Origin: a virus
Length of the DNA stretch: 26,891 nt
Reading direction: 5' to 3' (one strand)
IMG/VR virus record: IMGVR_UViG_3300044684_000375
Coordinates: 1-26,891 of that record
Translations under genes and position numbers: made by a program
In this document: positions 7,223 to 15,619 of the stretch, in pieces
Position numbering within the stretch: position 1 is the first letter of the stretch
How the letters are laid out: every line of letters begins with the position of its first letter
Notes under the pieces: model-generated
The model's database searches: none
The model's input: the letters and a program-made list of their open reading frames with translations, nothing else
What the model was told of the DNA's origin: nothing

Positions 7223-8165
7223 ACTCGTGGTCCGCCAAAAGCCGGTCCAGTGCAGACACCTTCAGCGCCTTCTCTAGGCCCTTCCAAACCAGTTTGCCCT
7301 TGTCGTCGAAACCGTACCCTTTCGGCATCTCTTGCAAAGAGCACCGGCAGAATGGATGAACTGAGTCCAATGTCGGCTTCCACTCTGTCGCCGCGGAACC
7401 ACTGAGCGTTGGACGGTTGGCTTTACGATCGTGGTTCGTCCCGTTAGCCACAAGGTCCGACAGCCGGAATACGCGCGGTGTCACCCCATCTTCTTCGAGG
7501 TACAAAATCCGGCAATACGGGCACGCGTCTGGTCGTGGGCGCTTGAACACAAGAGGGTCTTTGTCAGCGGAGCGCTGGCGGATCGCCGCTGCTTTGCCCT
7601 CCTGAATCCAGTTGTTCAATTCTGTGGCTGCAACAATCGTCCAGTCCTTACGAAGGTCGCGCGTAGCTTTCCGCAGACGCGCCGCGATTTCACGCACACC
7701 TTCTCGTCGTGCGGCTCCTTCAGACGTTATCTTGGATATTGCGTGGTCACGTAATCTGCGGATGTGCTTGTCTGCTTCAGCCAAGGCTCTGTGAAACTTC
7801 CGCTGCAGGTCAAGTGACATCCCATTGACATGGCTAACCATGTGGTCTGTCACGTCGCGAACAGTCCTCTGGTCCCGTGCGGATAAGCCGGCCGCAGAAG
7901 AGTTGAGGAAGGCCATAAACGCGCCCAGCGAGATCGTCGCATCATGGTCAGGACCGTGCTTCGCGGCGAGTAGCCCATACTCGTAGGCTCTCTGGATGAG
8001 AGACATACGTGGGGCGGGGAGACGGCCCTTCGAGCGAAGGCGTGACAGCTCCTCTGGAGGGATGGCCACGTCACCACCAAGCTCAACCATAAAAGCAAAA
8101 TGCGTGTCTCGAATAAGGTCGAGGATATCACGCACCTGCTTCCTACTGAGCAGCGACGAGCCCAT
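7212..8165 (-). CDS. Phage head morphogenesis protein (SPP1 gp7/Mu F-like)
   Basis: 317 aa, ATG with AAGGAGGAGC immediately upstream. The N-terminal half is helical (Q-R-K-F-H-R-A-L-A-E-A-D-K-H-I). Residues 175-190 (W-T-I-V-A-A-T-E-L-N-N-W-I-Q-E-G) and the following P-D-A-C-P-Y-C (C215, C218) with S-V-H-P-F-C-R-C-S-L (H270, C273, C275) match the C-terminal zinc-binding domain of Mu F-like/SPP1 gp7 proteins, which associate with the portal and occur in a few copies inside the head. In typical phages this gene follows the portal directly; here about 7 kb of extra genes separates the two. Confidence 0.85.
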   Translation of the reverse strand: MGSSLLSRKQVRDILDLIRDTHFAFMVELGGDVAIPPEELSRLRSKGRLPAPRMSLIQRAYEYGLLAAKHGPDHDATISLGAFMAFLNSSAAGLSARDQRTVRDVTDHMVSHVNGMSLDLQRKFHRALAEADKHIRRLRDHAISKITSEGAARREGVREIAARLRKATRDLRKDWTIVAATELNNWIQEGKAAAIRQRSADKDPLVFKRPRPDACPYCRILYLEEDGVTPRVFRLSDLVANGTNHDRKANRPTLSGSAATEWKPTLDSVHPFCRCSLQEMPKGYGFDDKGKLVWKGLEKALKVSALDRLLADHECEH

Positions 8166-8577
8166 GCTCCTCCTTCACTTGCGCGAGAGACGTGCGCTTC
8201 CACTTGCGAAACTCCAAGATGTGCAATTCAGTGGTACCGAAAAGCTCCATCTTCTTAGTGTCCGAAAGCTTGACGAAGTCATCCTCACCCTTCAGCCAGT
8301 GCGGCACCTCAATACCGAACTTCGCGCACCAGTACCGGAGCGCAGGGCGCACGTGCTCCACGTAGTTCTTGCGTGCGGTAGTGGTATCAGGAACCACGTC
8401 ACGGATGAACGGGCGGTGGTAGTGACGGAGCTGGTGTTTCAGTTCATCCTTGTCTGCGATGTGCACTACCATCGAAGGCGTGATGAGCTTCAAGCGCTCC
8501 CTACCCGTGCGAGCGTCTTTCGTGACCACGGCCTGAAAATGGTCTTCACGAAAATTCCGTCGGTCGATGAAGTTCAC
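8143..8577 (-). CDS. Uncharacterised 144-aa protein between SNF2 helicase and head morphogenesis gene
   Basis: 144 aa from a GTG overlapping the helicase TGA (GTGA), with AAAGGAGGGG 4-10 nt upstream, so it is translationally coupled to the helicase. Its 3' end overlaps the head morphogenesis gene by 23 bp. Features: basic N-terminus (N-F-I-D-R-R-N-F-R-E-D-H-F), a His-rich stretch L-K-H-Q-L-R-H-Y-H-R around residues 46-55, and R-Y-W-C-A-K-F-G-I-E-V-P-H-W-L. No family recognised. It may be a partner of the helicase or a head component. Confidence 0.65.
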   Translation of the reverse strand: MNFIDRRNFREDHFQAVVTKDARTGRERLKLITPSMVVHIADKDELKHQLRHYHRPFIRDVVPDTTTARKNYVEHVRPALRYWCAKFGIEVPHWLKGEDDFVKLSDTKKMELFGTTELHILEFRKWKRTSLAQVKEEHGLVAAQ

Positions 8578-11500
8578 TTGGCCCCTCCTTTACGTGGTTG
8601 CTTCTTCTTGGGCTCTTTCTTCGCTTTGGGCCTTTCTGTCTTCTCGTCGACGGCAGGTGCCTTCTCATGCTCTTCTCGCTTCGCGGGCGCCACATACGGC
8701 GTGGTTTCCACTTTCTTGAGCCACTTGAGCCGAGATTTCAGACGGTCGATCTTCTCTGCAACCTCAGGCTCCTTCTTGTCCAGTTCCTTACTCATTACCT
8801 TGATAAGTGCTTCAACACCCGCAATACGACTACCCAACTGCTCTCGAGCGCGCTTCTCACGCCAGCTTTTACGGTCCTTGGCTTTATCGAACTCAGCCGT
8901 CAGGTGAGGTCCAAGAGTCTTGCGCGCCTCTTGGTTGATAGCCACGTCCGTCAAATTGCGATCAGCAAGCAGAATAGACGCCAGGTCTTCACCTGGCTTC
9001 ATCGACGCAGCAATATCCGCAAAGTTGCGATCGTGCTCTTCCGAATAGAGTTTCCGTGTACGCCGACGATGCTCGTCTGGTGAGATGCCACCCAAAAGCG
9101 CTTTGACCTTCTCGTTGGCGTCATCCTCCCACGTTGCGTCGTCCCCGAGCAGTGCCTCACTGATAACCTGCTTAGCCGCCAGCTTCTCCTCGATGATCGA
9201 GTCGTACGTTCCAGACATCATCATCGAAGTGATGCGAACGTTTCGCTGCTGCTGGATACGCTGCACACGACGCATCGCTTGCAGTTTCTCAGCCGGCGTC
9301 CACGGGTTGTCGAGAAACACCATGTGGTTCGGTTTCTTCTGAAGGTTGAGGCCCGCACCCCCACTCTTCATACCGATGAGCACGATCTTGATCTTGCCGT
9401 TGTTGACCGCTTCCTGTATGTACGCGCGCTCCTCGGGTGAGGCATCCTGGTCAATGACCGCGACCTGATTGTCGGTGTCCACACCAGCCTGGCGCAAGCG
9501 ACGCTGAAGAAGGTCAAACGCCTTTACCGTGGACCCAAAAACCACCACAGGTTCTCCGTCGCGACCCCACCCGCCACTAAAATGCTTCTTGATCTCGTCC
9601 ACTGCCATATCGAGCTTTGGCGCGGGCGAATCCAAGCCATAGGTCGGGTCAATCAGCGCGGGTGAAATCGCAGCCTGACGCTGCAAGGTAACTTTCAACA
9701 GGCGCTTGATCAGCACTGCCTGACGCTCACTCATTGGCTCGTGCGGTTCGAGCTTGCCCTGCTTTCTCCACCGTGACTCGATAATACGGAGACGAGCATC
9801 AGCGATGCGGTCGATGCCTCCGCCAGGCATGAAGTAGTCTCGCTGGCTGAGGTTGTTCTCACCGCGGCGCGTATCAGGCTTCAAGTCGTGCCGCAGCTGT
9901 GACGGAGGAGGTGGCAACCACTCCTTGAGCTGTGGTGCTACGTCTTCGTCGTCCACCTCTTTGATGAAGACGTAGGGCTTCAGACGAGCGCGAAGCTCAG
10001 CCAGCTTGTCAGGATTGGCGATCGTGCGTTTACCAGTCTCCTCATCATAGACGGTGTTGGAGAGGGTCCCCTCCCACTGCGCGCGGTCGCCCACTTTACC
10101 CGGATTGATGAGATTGACGAGGTTGAATGTATCCAACGGCGAGTTGGGCATCGCCGTTCCCGTCATACCTAGAGCGTACTCTTTGTCCTTGAGCAGCTGC
10201 GACAACAGACGATGTCGAACACCGGCTTGCTCGATCTTCTCCGCGCCGCTCTTGTAGCCACCACTGTGAAACTCATCAATGGTGACCATCGAGTTCTCAA
10301 GCTCATTGAGCGTTTCGATCAGCTCGTTGTCCATCCCCTCATCTTCAGCTTCGACGCCAGCCAGACCTTCTTTTGGCTCTGTCAGCGTACCGCTAGACAT
10401 GATGATGAACTTGGCTTGCCGCGCGAAGTCACTACGCAACATCAATTTGCGTTCCTCGAGCGAGTAGGGCGACAGGTCTAACACCTGCTGCGGCGAAATT
10501 CCCGGAGCGTAGGTGCGAATTTCCTCTGGCCACTGTGCCATCAGCCCTGGCGGAAGGATGAGGATGTTGCGCTCGATCTTCCCTTCGTCGAGTAGCCGAC
10601 AGGTCGCGGCAATGACCGTTGCTGTCTTGCCCAACCCCATGTCAAAGCCAAGCAAGCCTCGCTTGACAGTGCCAATCCAGTTGACGCCCTGAGCTTGCCA
10701 CGTAAACGGAGCTGGCTTTATCGTGGTCCCATCTTCACGAGTGAGAGGTTTGTCCCAAAAACCACCCTTCATGAAGGGGCTGAAAGAGAACTTCACGTCC
10801 TCTTGCGACTTGAGAATACGATCGCGCTCGCGCTGTTCCTTGACCAACTCCTCACGGAGCTTCTTCACATCCTTCGGCTTCAGCGTCCCGCTCTGTTCAT
10901 CGAAGAGCTTGTTGAGGCCGACGCTTTGACCGTTGTTGAACTTGTTGGCGCTTGCAGCCACCACAGAGCCAATTTCGTGAAGACGGTTAATGTAGTGCTT
11001 GACCTCTGTAGGAGTGGTGTTGAGCTTCTTCACCAGCTCTTCACGAATGACCTTCTCAGCTTTGGTGGGCTGGGCCTTATCACGAAGCTCGTTATTCCAA
11101 GCATCCTCAGTGTCGAAGTCGCCATTGGGATGCCGCGTCGACGCCATGATCGACGCAATGTACGCGGCACCTAGCTGCACCACGTTCATGCGCTCGACGT
11201 TGACCATCGGACGGTCACCCTCGATGTCCTCCCCCTCACCAGACACTGCGTTCAGATACTCGGTATCCGGTTGCATCGTCCCTTGGAGGTGCAACGTGCC
11301 GTTCGTGTCGTTCTTGGAGCGGCGTCTCTTGGTCTGTCCCTTCTTGGGGATGAACATCAGACCAAGATCGCGCATCACAAGAATTGCTGCTAACGCAGTA
11401 TCCTGGGAGTTCTCACCGTGGGCGAAATCGTCGTACAGAACTTCAGCGTCGTCTTTGGACTTCTCGATGTCGTAATTGTAGTGGTTGACAGCCTGCTCGT

Positions 11501-12386
11501 ACTCCATCGCACGCTGCTTCAGCGCCTCCTGCACAGCCGGCTGCTGAGATGCTTTTTGGTATTTCTCGTTGAGGTCGTCCCAGAGCTTGATAACGTCGTC
11601 TTCCTTGTACCGCTCAGGGTCCGAAGCGACAACGTTCTCAACGAAAAATCGGCGCTGCCAATCGTGCAGGGCCATGTGGTGGCCCTTCTCACCGAACACG
11701 TTCTTTATCTGTGTCTCAGCATGCACCGATTTTTCGTTAATACCTAAATCCTCCAACTCAGGGAGGAACAACTGATTGCGTACGATTTCGATGGTGGCAA
11801 GGTCGTCCTCATCAAACTCACCACTCGCGCGCATCGCCTCCATCGTCTCCTCGTTCTGCCCAAGGAAGATTGATGGGGCGAGTTGCTTCTGAACATGCTC
11901 CGCAACCTCTTCGTCCGAAGCCTCGTGGCTCTCATCGTGACCCGGAGGGGGCTGGGTACCGTAGACGATCTTTCCCGTCTTGGTACGGTAAAATTTGCCA
12001 CCACGAGAACCAGGCTGGCGGACCTCCTCACGCTTCTTCTGTCCTGGAGCTGAAGGCTTCGCAGGCTTGGGCGTTGCCTTCGCCTTGGCTGACGGTGCTT
12101 TGGCTTTTGCCCCAGGAGCGCCCGCTTTCATAAGCGTGTCACTGTGGCCTGTGGATATCGTGAACACTAAAGACTTGTCCACAGTACGCGCGTTTTCCAG
12201 AATATTCGCCAAGCCCTCTTCGAGGTCGGAGATATGGCGGAGATAGCGGTCGCGCACCTCATGAAACAGGTGCGCAGGGACAGGATCGGGAAAGTCGCGC
12301 GGAGTCACACGCAACTGTGCCTTGATGACAAAATCGTCATCGAGAGGCATCCCCTCCAAGAACAGCTTATTGCGGTCTCCAGCCAT
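8574..12386 (-). CDS. Large SNF2-family helicase/ATPase in the head operon
   Basis: 1270 aa, ATG with AAAGGTG upstream. Order: a 1-90 N-terminal part, an Ala/Lys/Pro linker (90-125), the motif G-S-R-G-G-K-F-Y-R-T-K-T-G-K (126-139), a helical region 150-530, then a full two-lobe SNF2 motor. Motor motifs: W-Q-A-Q-G-V-N-W (563-570), Walker A D-M-G-L-G-K-T (582-588), motif II I-D-E-F-H (703-707, with F where DEAH has A), motif III M-T-G-T-A-M-P-N (741-748), motif V G-M-K-S-G-G-A-G-L-N-L (1005-1015) and motif VI Q-A-M-R-R-V-Q-R-I-Q-Q-Q (1036-1047), which departs from the usual QAxGRxHRxGQ. The C-terminus is Lys-rich. It is expected to move along or remodel double-stranded DNA using ATP. Surrounded by head genes, it is plausibly packaged and injected, like P1 DarB; that is inference. 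Confidence 0.88.
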   Translation of the reverse strand: MAGDRNKLFLEGMPLDDDFVIKAQLRVTPRDFPDPVPAHLFHEVRDRYLRHISDLEEGLANILENARTVDKSLVFTISTGHSDTLMKAGAPGAKAKAPSAKAKATPKPAKPSAPGQKKREEVRQPGSRGGKFYRTKTGKIVYGTQPPPGHDESHEASDEEVAEHVQKQLAPSIFLGQNEETMEAMRASGEFDEDDLATIEIVRNQLFLPELEDLGINEKSVHAETQIKNVFGEKGHHMALHDWQRRFFVENVVASDPERYKEDDVIKLWDDLNEKYQKASQQPAVQEALKQRAMEYEQAVNHYNYDIEKSKDDAEVLYDDFAHGENSQDTALAAILVMRDLGLMFIPKKGQTKRRRSKNDTNGTLHLQGTMQPDTEYLNAVSGEGEDIEGDRPMVNVERMNVVQLGAAYIASIMASTRHPNGDFDTEDAWNNELRDKAQPTKAEKVIREELVKKLNTTPTEVKHYINRLHEIGSVVAASANKFNNGQSVGLNKLFDEQSGTLKPKDVKKLREELVKEQRERDRILKSQEDVKFSFSPFMKGGFWDKPLTREDGTTIKPAPFTWQAQGVNWIGTVKRGLLGFDMGLGKTATVIAATCRLLDEGKIERNILILPPGLMAQWPEEIRTYAPGISPQQVLDLSPYSLEERKLMLRSDFARQAKFIIMSSGTLTEPKEGLAGVEAEDEGMDNELIETLNELENSMVTIDEFHSGGYKSGAEKIEQAGVRHRLLSQLLKDKEYALGMTGTAMPNSPLDTFNLVNLINPGKVGDRAQWEGTLSNTVYDEETGKRTIANPDKLAELRARLKPYVFIKEVDDEDVAPQLKEWLPPPPSQLRHDLKPDTRRGENNLSQRDYFMPGGGIDRIADARLRIIESRWRKQGKLEPHEPMSERQAVLIKRLLKVTLQRQAAISPALIDPTYGLDSPAPKLDMAVDEIKKHFSGGWGRDGEPVVVFGSTVKAFDLLQRRLRQAGVDTDNQVAVIDQDASPEERAYIQEAVNNGKIKIVLIGMKSGGAGLNLQKKPNHMVFLDNPWTPAEKLQAMRRVQRIQQQRNVRITSMMMSGTYDSIIEEKLAAKQVISEALLGDDATWEDDANEKVKALLGGISPDEHRRRTRKLYSEEHDRNFADIAASMKPGEDLASILLADRNLTDVAINQEARKTLGPHLTAEFDKAKDRKSWREKRAREQLGSRIAGVEALIKVMSKELDKKEPEVAEKIDRLKSRLKWLKKVETTPYVAPAKREEHEKAPAVDEKTERPKAKKEPKKKQPRKGGAK
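11958..12011 (-). repeat. Short coding motif shared with the 606-aa protein (copy in helicase)
   Basis: Encodes G-S-R-G-G-K-F-Y-R-T-K-T-G-K-I-V-Y-G of the helicase. The related copy at 18616-18669 encodes G-S-R-G-G-R-I-A-Y-Y-T-K-T-G-K-P-V-Y. The plus-strand string TGCCACCACGAGAACCAGG (19 bp) is identical at 11996-12014 and 18654-18672, and CCCGTCTTGGT is shared further on. A common targeting tag or binding motif is likely; recent recombination is also possible. Confidence 0.75.
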
Positions 12387-12408
12387 CAGTCACCTTTGCT
12401 GTGGGCCT

Positions 12409-12453
12409 CACAGCAGCCCACTATAATCGTGTTAACCATAGTGGGCTGCTGTG
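12409..12453 (-). promoter_or_regulatory. Perfect 16-bp inverted repeat before the SNF2 helicase gene
   Basis: Arms CACAGCAGCCCACTAT (12409-12424) and ATAGTGGGCTGCTGTG (12438-12453) flank a 13-nt loop holding GTTAACACGA (minus strand). It fills the 74-bp gap between the 339-aa gene and the helicase start. On the minus strand no U tract follows, so it is not a standard terminator. A further GCCCACAG (minus strand), just before the helicase Shine-Dalgarno, could pair with the second arm instead, so an attenuator-like switch or an RNA processing/protein-binding site is possible. Confidence 0.75.
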
Positions 12454-12460
12454 GTCCGTT

Positions 12461-13480
12461 CTACTCCTCGGTCTCTTGCTGAGCCGGCTCCTCATCCGTG
12501 AGGCCTACCTCATCGAGAGGAACGCCGTTCATACGAGCGATCTCCCGAGCGATGGCGTCATCACCGCCAGGACCGTTGGACTTCGTGATGGTCATCAGCG
12601 GCGACTGAAAGCCCTTGGCGTAGCTGCCGACGTTGCCAGCGTTGTTGTGTCGTGGAACGCCGTGCACGCCGCGGGTCGGGGTCTTCGTGCCCGCCTTCGG
12701 CTTGCCGTTGTGGCCAGTTCCGCCACCGTGCATCTCCGTCACCGCCGTGCGGGCAGGCTTCTTCTCGCCGTGCTTCTGCTTGCCCTTCGGAGAACCACCC
12801 ACGCCCTTGCGGTGAATCTCACCCTTCGTCATCGCCTCTTGGACATCGGAGACGGTGATGTCGGATCCGCAATGACGGCATGGGAAGCACTCCTCACCTT
12901 CCTCTTCATCACCACCCTTGGCGACCTCACCGGAAGCGTCAGCAACGGATTCCTCATCCGCCTCCGCCGTCTCCAGCTCCTCACCGCCTTCCGCCTTGGA
13001 AATCTCGTCCGAGGACTCTTCATCCTCATGACGCTTGGCCTTCTTGACTTCGTCGTTCTTCTTGGCCTTGTTGTGGCTTTTGAAGATGCTCTCGAACGTG
13101 CCCTTCATAGTCGTTCCTCCGTTGTAGAGCGATGACACCACATCGCTCACTGTGTTCACTGATTTCCCAACCGCCGAGGAGCGCGGTGTTGGCGCCGCTG
13201 GTCTCGGAGGCGGTGAGGGCTGCTTTGTGCCGGCGACACGAGGCATGGAGCGTCCTCGAGCACGCACGGGTCCTTCGACATCGAATGCCTTGCCAGTACC
13301 TTGAACGTGCGAAGCGACGCCTTCGCTATCGACGGCTTTGCCTTCCTTCTTTTTCTTCTTCGTGAGCCCATGCTTGGAGCGGTATTTATTTACGGTCATA
13401 GCCGCAACACGTTTAGACGATCCAGTGTCACGAATATTCTCGTACATGCGCTCCTGCTTGGGCGTGAAGTAGTCAGGCAT
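12461..13480 (-). CDS. 339-aa head-module protein with conserved N-terminal phage motif and Cys cluster
   Basis: ATG start with GAGGCG upstream. Residues 4-38 (F-T-P-K-Q-E-R-M-Y-E-N-I-R then R-V-A-A-M-T-V-N-K-Y-R) resemble the short helical module of small phage and plasmid proteins that usually read KRERQYEHIK...IAARTVNK. A Pro/Arg linker, a Lys/Asp/Glu-rich middle (140-196) and C-F-P-C-R-H-C-G (C198, C201, C204) follow, then a Gly/His/Lys-rich basic part and an ordered C-terminus. The three-Cys cluster may bind zinc with a nearby His. It resembles the scaffold candidate in its acidic/basic blocks. Function unknown; internal head protein is a reasonable guess. Confidence 0.6.
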   Translation of the reverse strand: MPDYFTPKQERMYENIRDTGSSKRVAAMTVNKYRSKHGLTKKKKKEGKAVDSEGVASHVQGTGKAFDVEGPVRARGRSMPRVAGTKQPSPPPRPAAPTPRSSAVGKSVNTVSDVVSSLYNGGTTMKGTFESIFKSHNKAKKNDEVKKAKRHEDEESSDEISKAEGGEELETAEADEESVADASGEVAKGGDEEEGEECFPCRHCGSDITVSDVQEAMTKGEIHRKGVGGSPKGKQKHGEKKPARTAVTEMHGGGTGHNGKPKAGTKTPTRGVHGVPRHNNAGNVGSYAKGFQSPLMTITKSNGPGGDDAIAREIARMNGVPLDEVGLTDEEPAQQETEE

Positions 13481-13489
13481 CGTACGCCT

Positions 13490-14197
13490 CTACGCCACCG
13501 TTGGAGAGCCGTATACCGCAACGACGTACCAACCGAGCGTGCTGGGAGCACCCGGCTGTGACCACTCCAGCTCCACGCCGTCATTCACATGCGTGAACGT
13601 GACCGTAGCAAAACCCTTGGGTGTGGCAGGAGTGAGAACACCCGATGGGGTGCTCGCTGCGACCGTGCAACGAAGCGTCTTTCGCTGACCCGGAAACAGG
13701 CCATTGGCCAGCGTGTACGCCTGCGTGCCAGTGACGGACAGAAACGACGTGCGCAGTGCTGGCGCCACGGCACCTGACGTAACGGTTTCTGGGCCACCAA
13801 CTGCTTCCGGCTTGGTACCTGCCGTCGTCGTGGCCACCAAAAGAGCACCACTCGTCCCACGTCCAACAACCTCACCAACACGGAACGGAAATGCTCCGGG
13901 AGTTGCGGAAGGACGCCCAGTGTTACTTAGAAACACGTCCGCCCCTGGGTTGCCAAGAGCGGAGGTGTCGAATGGAACGAGGATTTCGTCGTCGACGGCG
14001 TCTGCGTACTCACCGTTATTGGCCGTCGCCGCCATGAACATGATGTTCTCACTCGTGATGCCCGCATCCTGCGCCGTGGCTGGCGTCGCGAGCGGGAACA
14101 CGTTTTTGCTCATTGGGTCAATATAGGTGCCACGAATTTTGACCGCGGTGCCATACGGAAGCGGACTGCCCGTGTTGTTATATACGCGAACACGCAT
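13490..14197 (-). CDS. Beta-rich fibre/decoration protein (two-domain)
   Basis: 235 aa from the ATG at 14197, with AAGGAGAG 5-12 nt upstream; the open frame continues to 14383 but that part lies on the previous gene. Residues 4-122 (V-Y-N-N-T-G-S-P-L-P-Y-G-T-A-V then G-A-D-V-F-L-S-N-T-G and V-G-E-V-V-G-R-G-T-S-G) match a beta domain common in phage tail-fibre, spike and head-fibre proteins. Residues 145-235 look like a second such domain (F-P-G-Q-R-K-T-L-R-C-T-V, ending G-W-Y-V-V-A-V-Y-G). It likely decorates the capsid or a fibre base. The named family is uncertain. Confidence 0.65.
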   Translation of the reverse strand: MRVRVYNNTGSPLPYGTAVKIRGTYIDPMSKNVFPLATPATAQDAGITSENIMFMAATANNGEYADAVDDEILVPFDTSALGNPGADVFLSNTGRPSATPGAFPFRVGEVVGRGTSGALLVATTTAGTKPEAVGGPETVTSGAVAPALRTSFLSVTGTQAYTLANGLFPGQRKTLRCTVAASTPSGVLTPATPKGFATVTFTHVNDGVELEWSQPGAPSTLGWYVVAVYGSPTVA

Positions 14198-14198
14198 T

Positions 14199-15155
14199 CT
14201 AGCTCTCCTTGGAATCGCGGGGAGCAGGCCCCGAGGTTGTTGACACCAAAGCATCGTAGACCAACCCGAAGTATTTGGTATCGAGATTGTGTTTGGCCGA
14301 AAACTGCTTGAGCTTGCCAAGCATGAAGCTGATGAACCCCTTTCGTCCGTCCATTTTCGGTGAGGACTGAAATTTAGTGGCAAGCTTACGCAGCGCTGCA
14401 GGGTCTATGTGCAGCACACGCGCGAGCTTGCTAGGGTCCACATACTCCTGCTGTATGGGATCGGGTTGCGGCTGCGGTTTGGACCCTCCTACCTGCTCGC
14501 GCGGCTTCTTCTCTTTTTGCTGCTCTTGTGCCTGCCCTGGCTTCTTCGCCTTCGCTTTTGGTGCCGCGCCAGGTTTGCCCTTCTCATTCGGATAGTCGTA
14601 GCGAACCTTGTTCGCACCCGCTCCCTGCTTTTTGGCAGAGGCTTTGCCCGTCGGTTTGGCCTGCTTGACCTTCTCTTCTTTCGGGTGTGGTAACGCTTTC
14701 TCCACCACACAAACAAACGCGGCTCGCTCCTTCTGAAACAATGCACGCTCGCGTCGCGTGGACTTACCCAAGTCGATCACCAACTCTAGATCCTTCTTGG
14801 ATTCCTGCTGACGAACAAGCCGACTCATTGCTTGCTCACGCTGCATCAGGTTCCCAAAAGTCTCTTGGGCTTTGTCGTAATCACGAGCTTGCTTGTACTG
14901 GAAGCCTTTGCCCGTCATCACGTACCAGTACGCTTTGGGGCCGGCGATAAAGATACCACCATAACCCGTGTCATCCGGGAGTCGACGGACAGAAACGTCC
15001 TCCACACTCAACGACAGCGCAGGGGCCTTCTCTTGAAGGTACTTCTGCACATCACCGCGGATCGGGTCATAGACGAGCTGAGGAAACGTCTCCTGCTTGT
15101 CGTCGACGTGCAGAGGCTTCTTGTTCACAACTGCGAGATTATCTGCAGTGCTCAT
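14199..15155 (-). CDS. 318-aa protein downstream of portal/endonuclease, two domains with charged linker
   Basis: ATG overlaps the stop of the endonuclease-like gene (ATGA). Residues 1-155 form a globular part with Y-W-Y-V-M-T-G-K-G-F-Q-Y (76-87) and a helical stretch R-R-E-R-A-L-F-Q-K-E-R-A. Residues 155-230 are a Lys/Gln/Pro/Ala linker containing K-V-R-Y-D-Y-P-N-E-K-G-K-P (183-195), which recalls the R-Y/K-x-GKP motif of the helicase and 606-aa protein. Residues 235-318 form a helical C-terminal domain (D-P-S-K-L-A-R-V-L-H-I-D-P-A-A-L-R-K-L). Family not recognised; virion-associated by context. Confidence 0.6.
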   Translation of the reverse strand: MSTADNLAVVNKKPLHVDDKQETFPQLVYDPIRGDVQKYLQEKAPALSLSVEDVSVRRLPDDTGYGGIFIAGPKAYWYVMTGKGFQYKQARDYDKAQETFGNLMQREQAMSRLVRQQESKKDLELVIDLGKSTRRERALFQKERAAFVCVVEKALPHPKEEKVKQAKPTGKASAKKQGAGANKVRYDYPNEKGKPGAAPKAKAKKPGQAQEQQKEKKPREQVGGSKPQPQPDPIQQEYVDPSKLARVLHIDPAALRKLATKFQSSPKMDGRKGFISFMLGKLKQFSAKHNLDTKYFGLVYDALVSTTSGPAPRDSKES

Positions 15156-15619
15156 GCGTCCTCACTTGGTGCACGTCTAGACAACGCCTGTTGGCGTCTG
15201 GTCGCCCATCGGCAGTTGCGAGGGGTGTAATTTCCATTCGTTCTTTTGCGGTCAAGGGTGTATCGAGCCGAAGGTCGCCGACCTACGTCTGTTTTGAAAT
15301 TTTCAAAACTCACACGCCACCGCTGACACACAGTGATTCCGCGACCACCATAAATACGATAACTACGGTGTTTGGGATTGTAACAACGCTGAAGCATCCC
15401 GTACCAACTGGTGTACGTCAGCGTGCCTGAACCCCGATGCCGTGTGAACAAACGGCGTGTAGTTTCTTTTCGTAAGCAACCACAGGACCGGCTTCTTTCC
15501 CGCAGCAAATCCGCCTTCCTGACCCTTGCAACAACACCGCACATGCACCGAACCACGCAGTACCGTCCACTAAAAATGGTGGTCACTGTCCAGCGGGTAA
15601 ATTTAGCTCCAACCCGCAT
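15152..15619 (-). CDS. HNH-type homing-endonuclease-like protein
   Basis: 155 aa from the ATG at 15619, which shares its A with the portal TGA (TGATG); a longer open frame to 15715 lies inside the portal gene. The N-terminus has a four-Cys zinc-binding pattern, C-x3-C-x-C-G ... S-C-G-C-L (C21, C25, C27, C46, C48). The C-terminal half carries T-Y-T-S-W-Y-G-M-L-Q-R-C-Y (68-80), Y-G-G-R-G-I (90-95), W-R-V-S-F-E-N-F, and L-D-R-K-R-T-N-G-N-Y-T-P-R-N-C-R-W (122-138), a layout well known from phage HNH/AP2-type free-standing endonucleases. It should cut phage DNA near its own insertion site and thereby spread. Both ends overlap their neighbours by 1-4 bp, so it was inserted or fitted without breaking the operon. 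Confidence 0.8.
   Translation of the reverse strand: MRVGAKFTRWTVTTIFSGRYCVVRCMCGVVARVRKADLLRERSRSCGCLRKETTRRLFTRHRGSGTLTYTSWYGMLQRCYNPKHRSYRIYGGRGITVCQRWRVSFENFKTDVGRRPSARYTLDRKRTNGNYTPRNCRWATRRQQALSRRAPSEDA

Noticed and set aside
7996-8907. Plus-strand open frame (303 codons)
   Set aside because: Lies opposite three coupled minus-strand genes, with no family features.
12401-13135. Plus-strand open frame (244 codons) opposite the 339-aa gene
   Set aside because: Its start is inside the inverted repeat and its product is Leu/Arg/Val-rich without motifs; the minus-strand gene has Shine-Dalgarno and recognisable N-terminal module.
14198-14383. N-terminal extension of the fibre/decoration protein
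   Set aside because: Lies over the 318-aa gene; ATG 14197 has a strong ribosome site.
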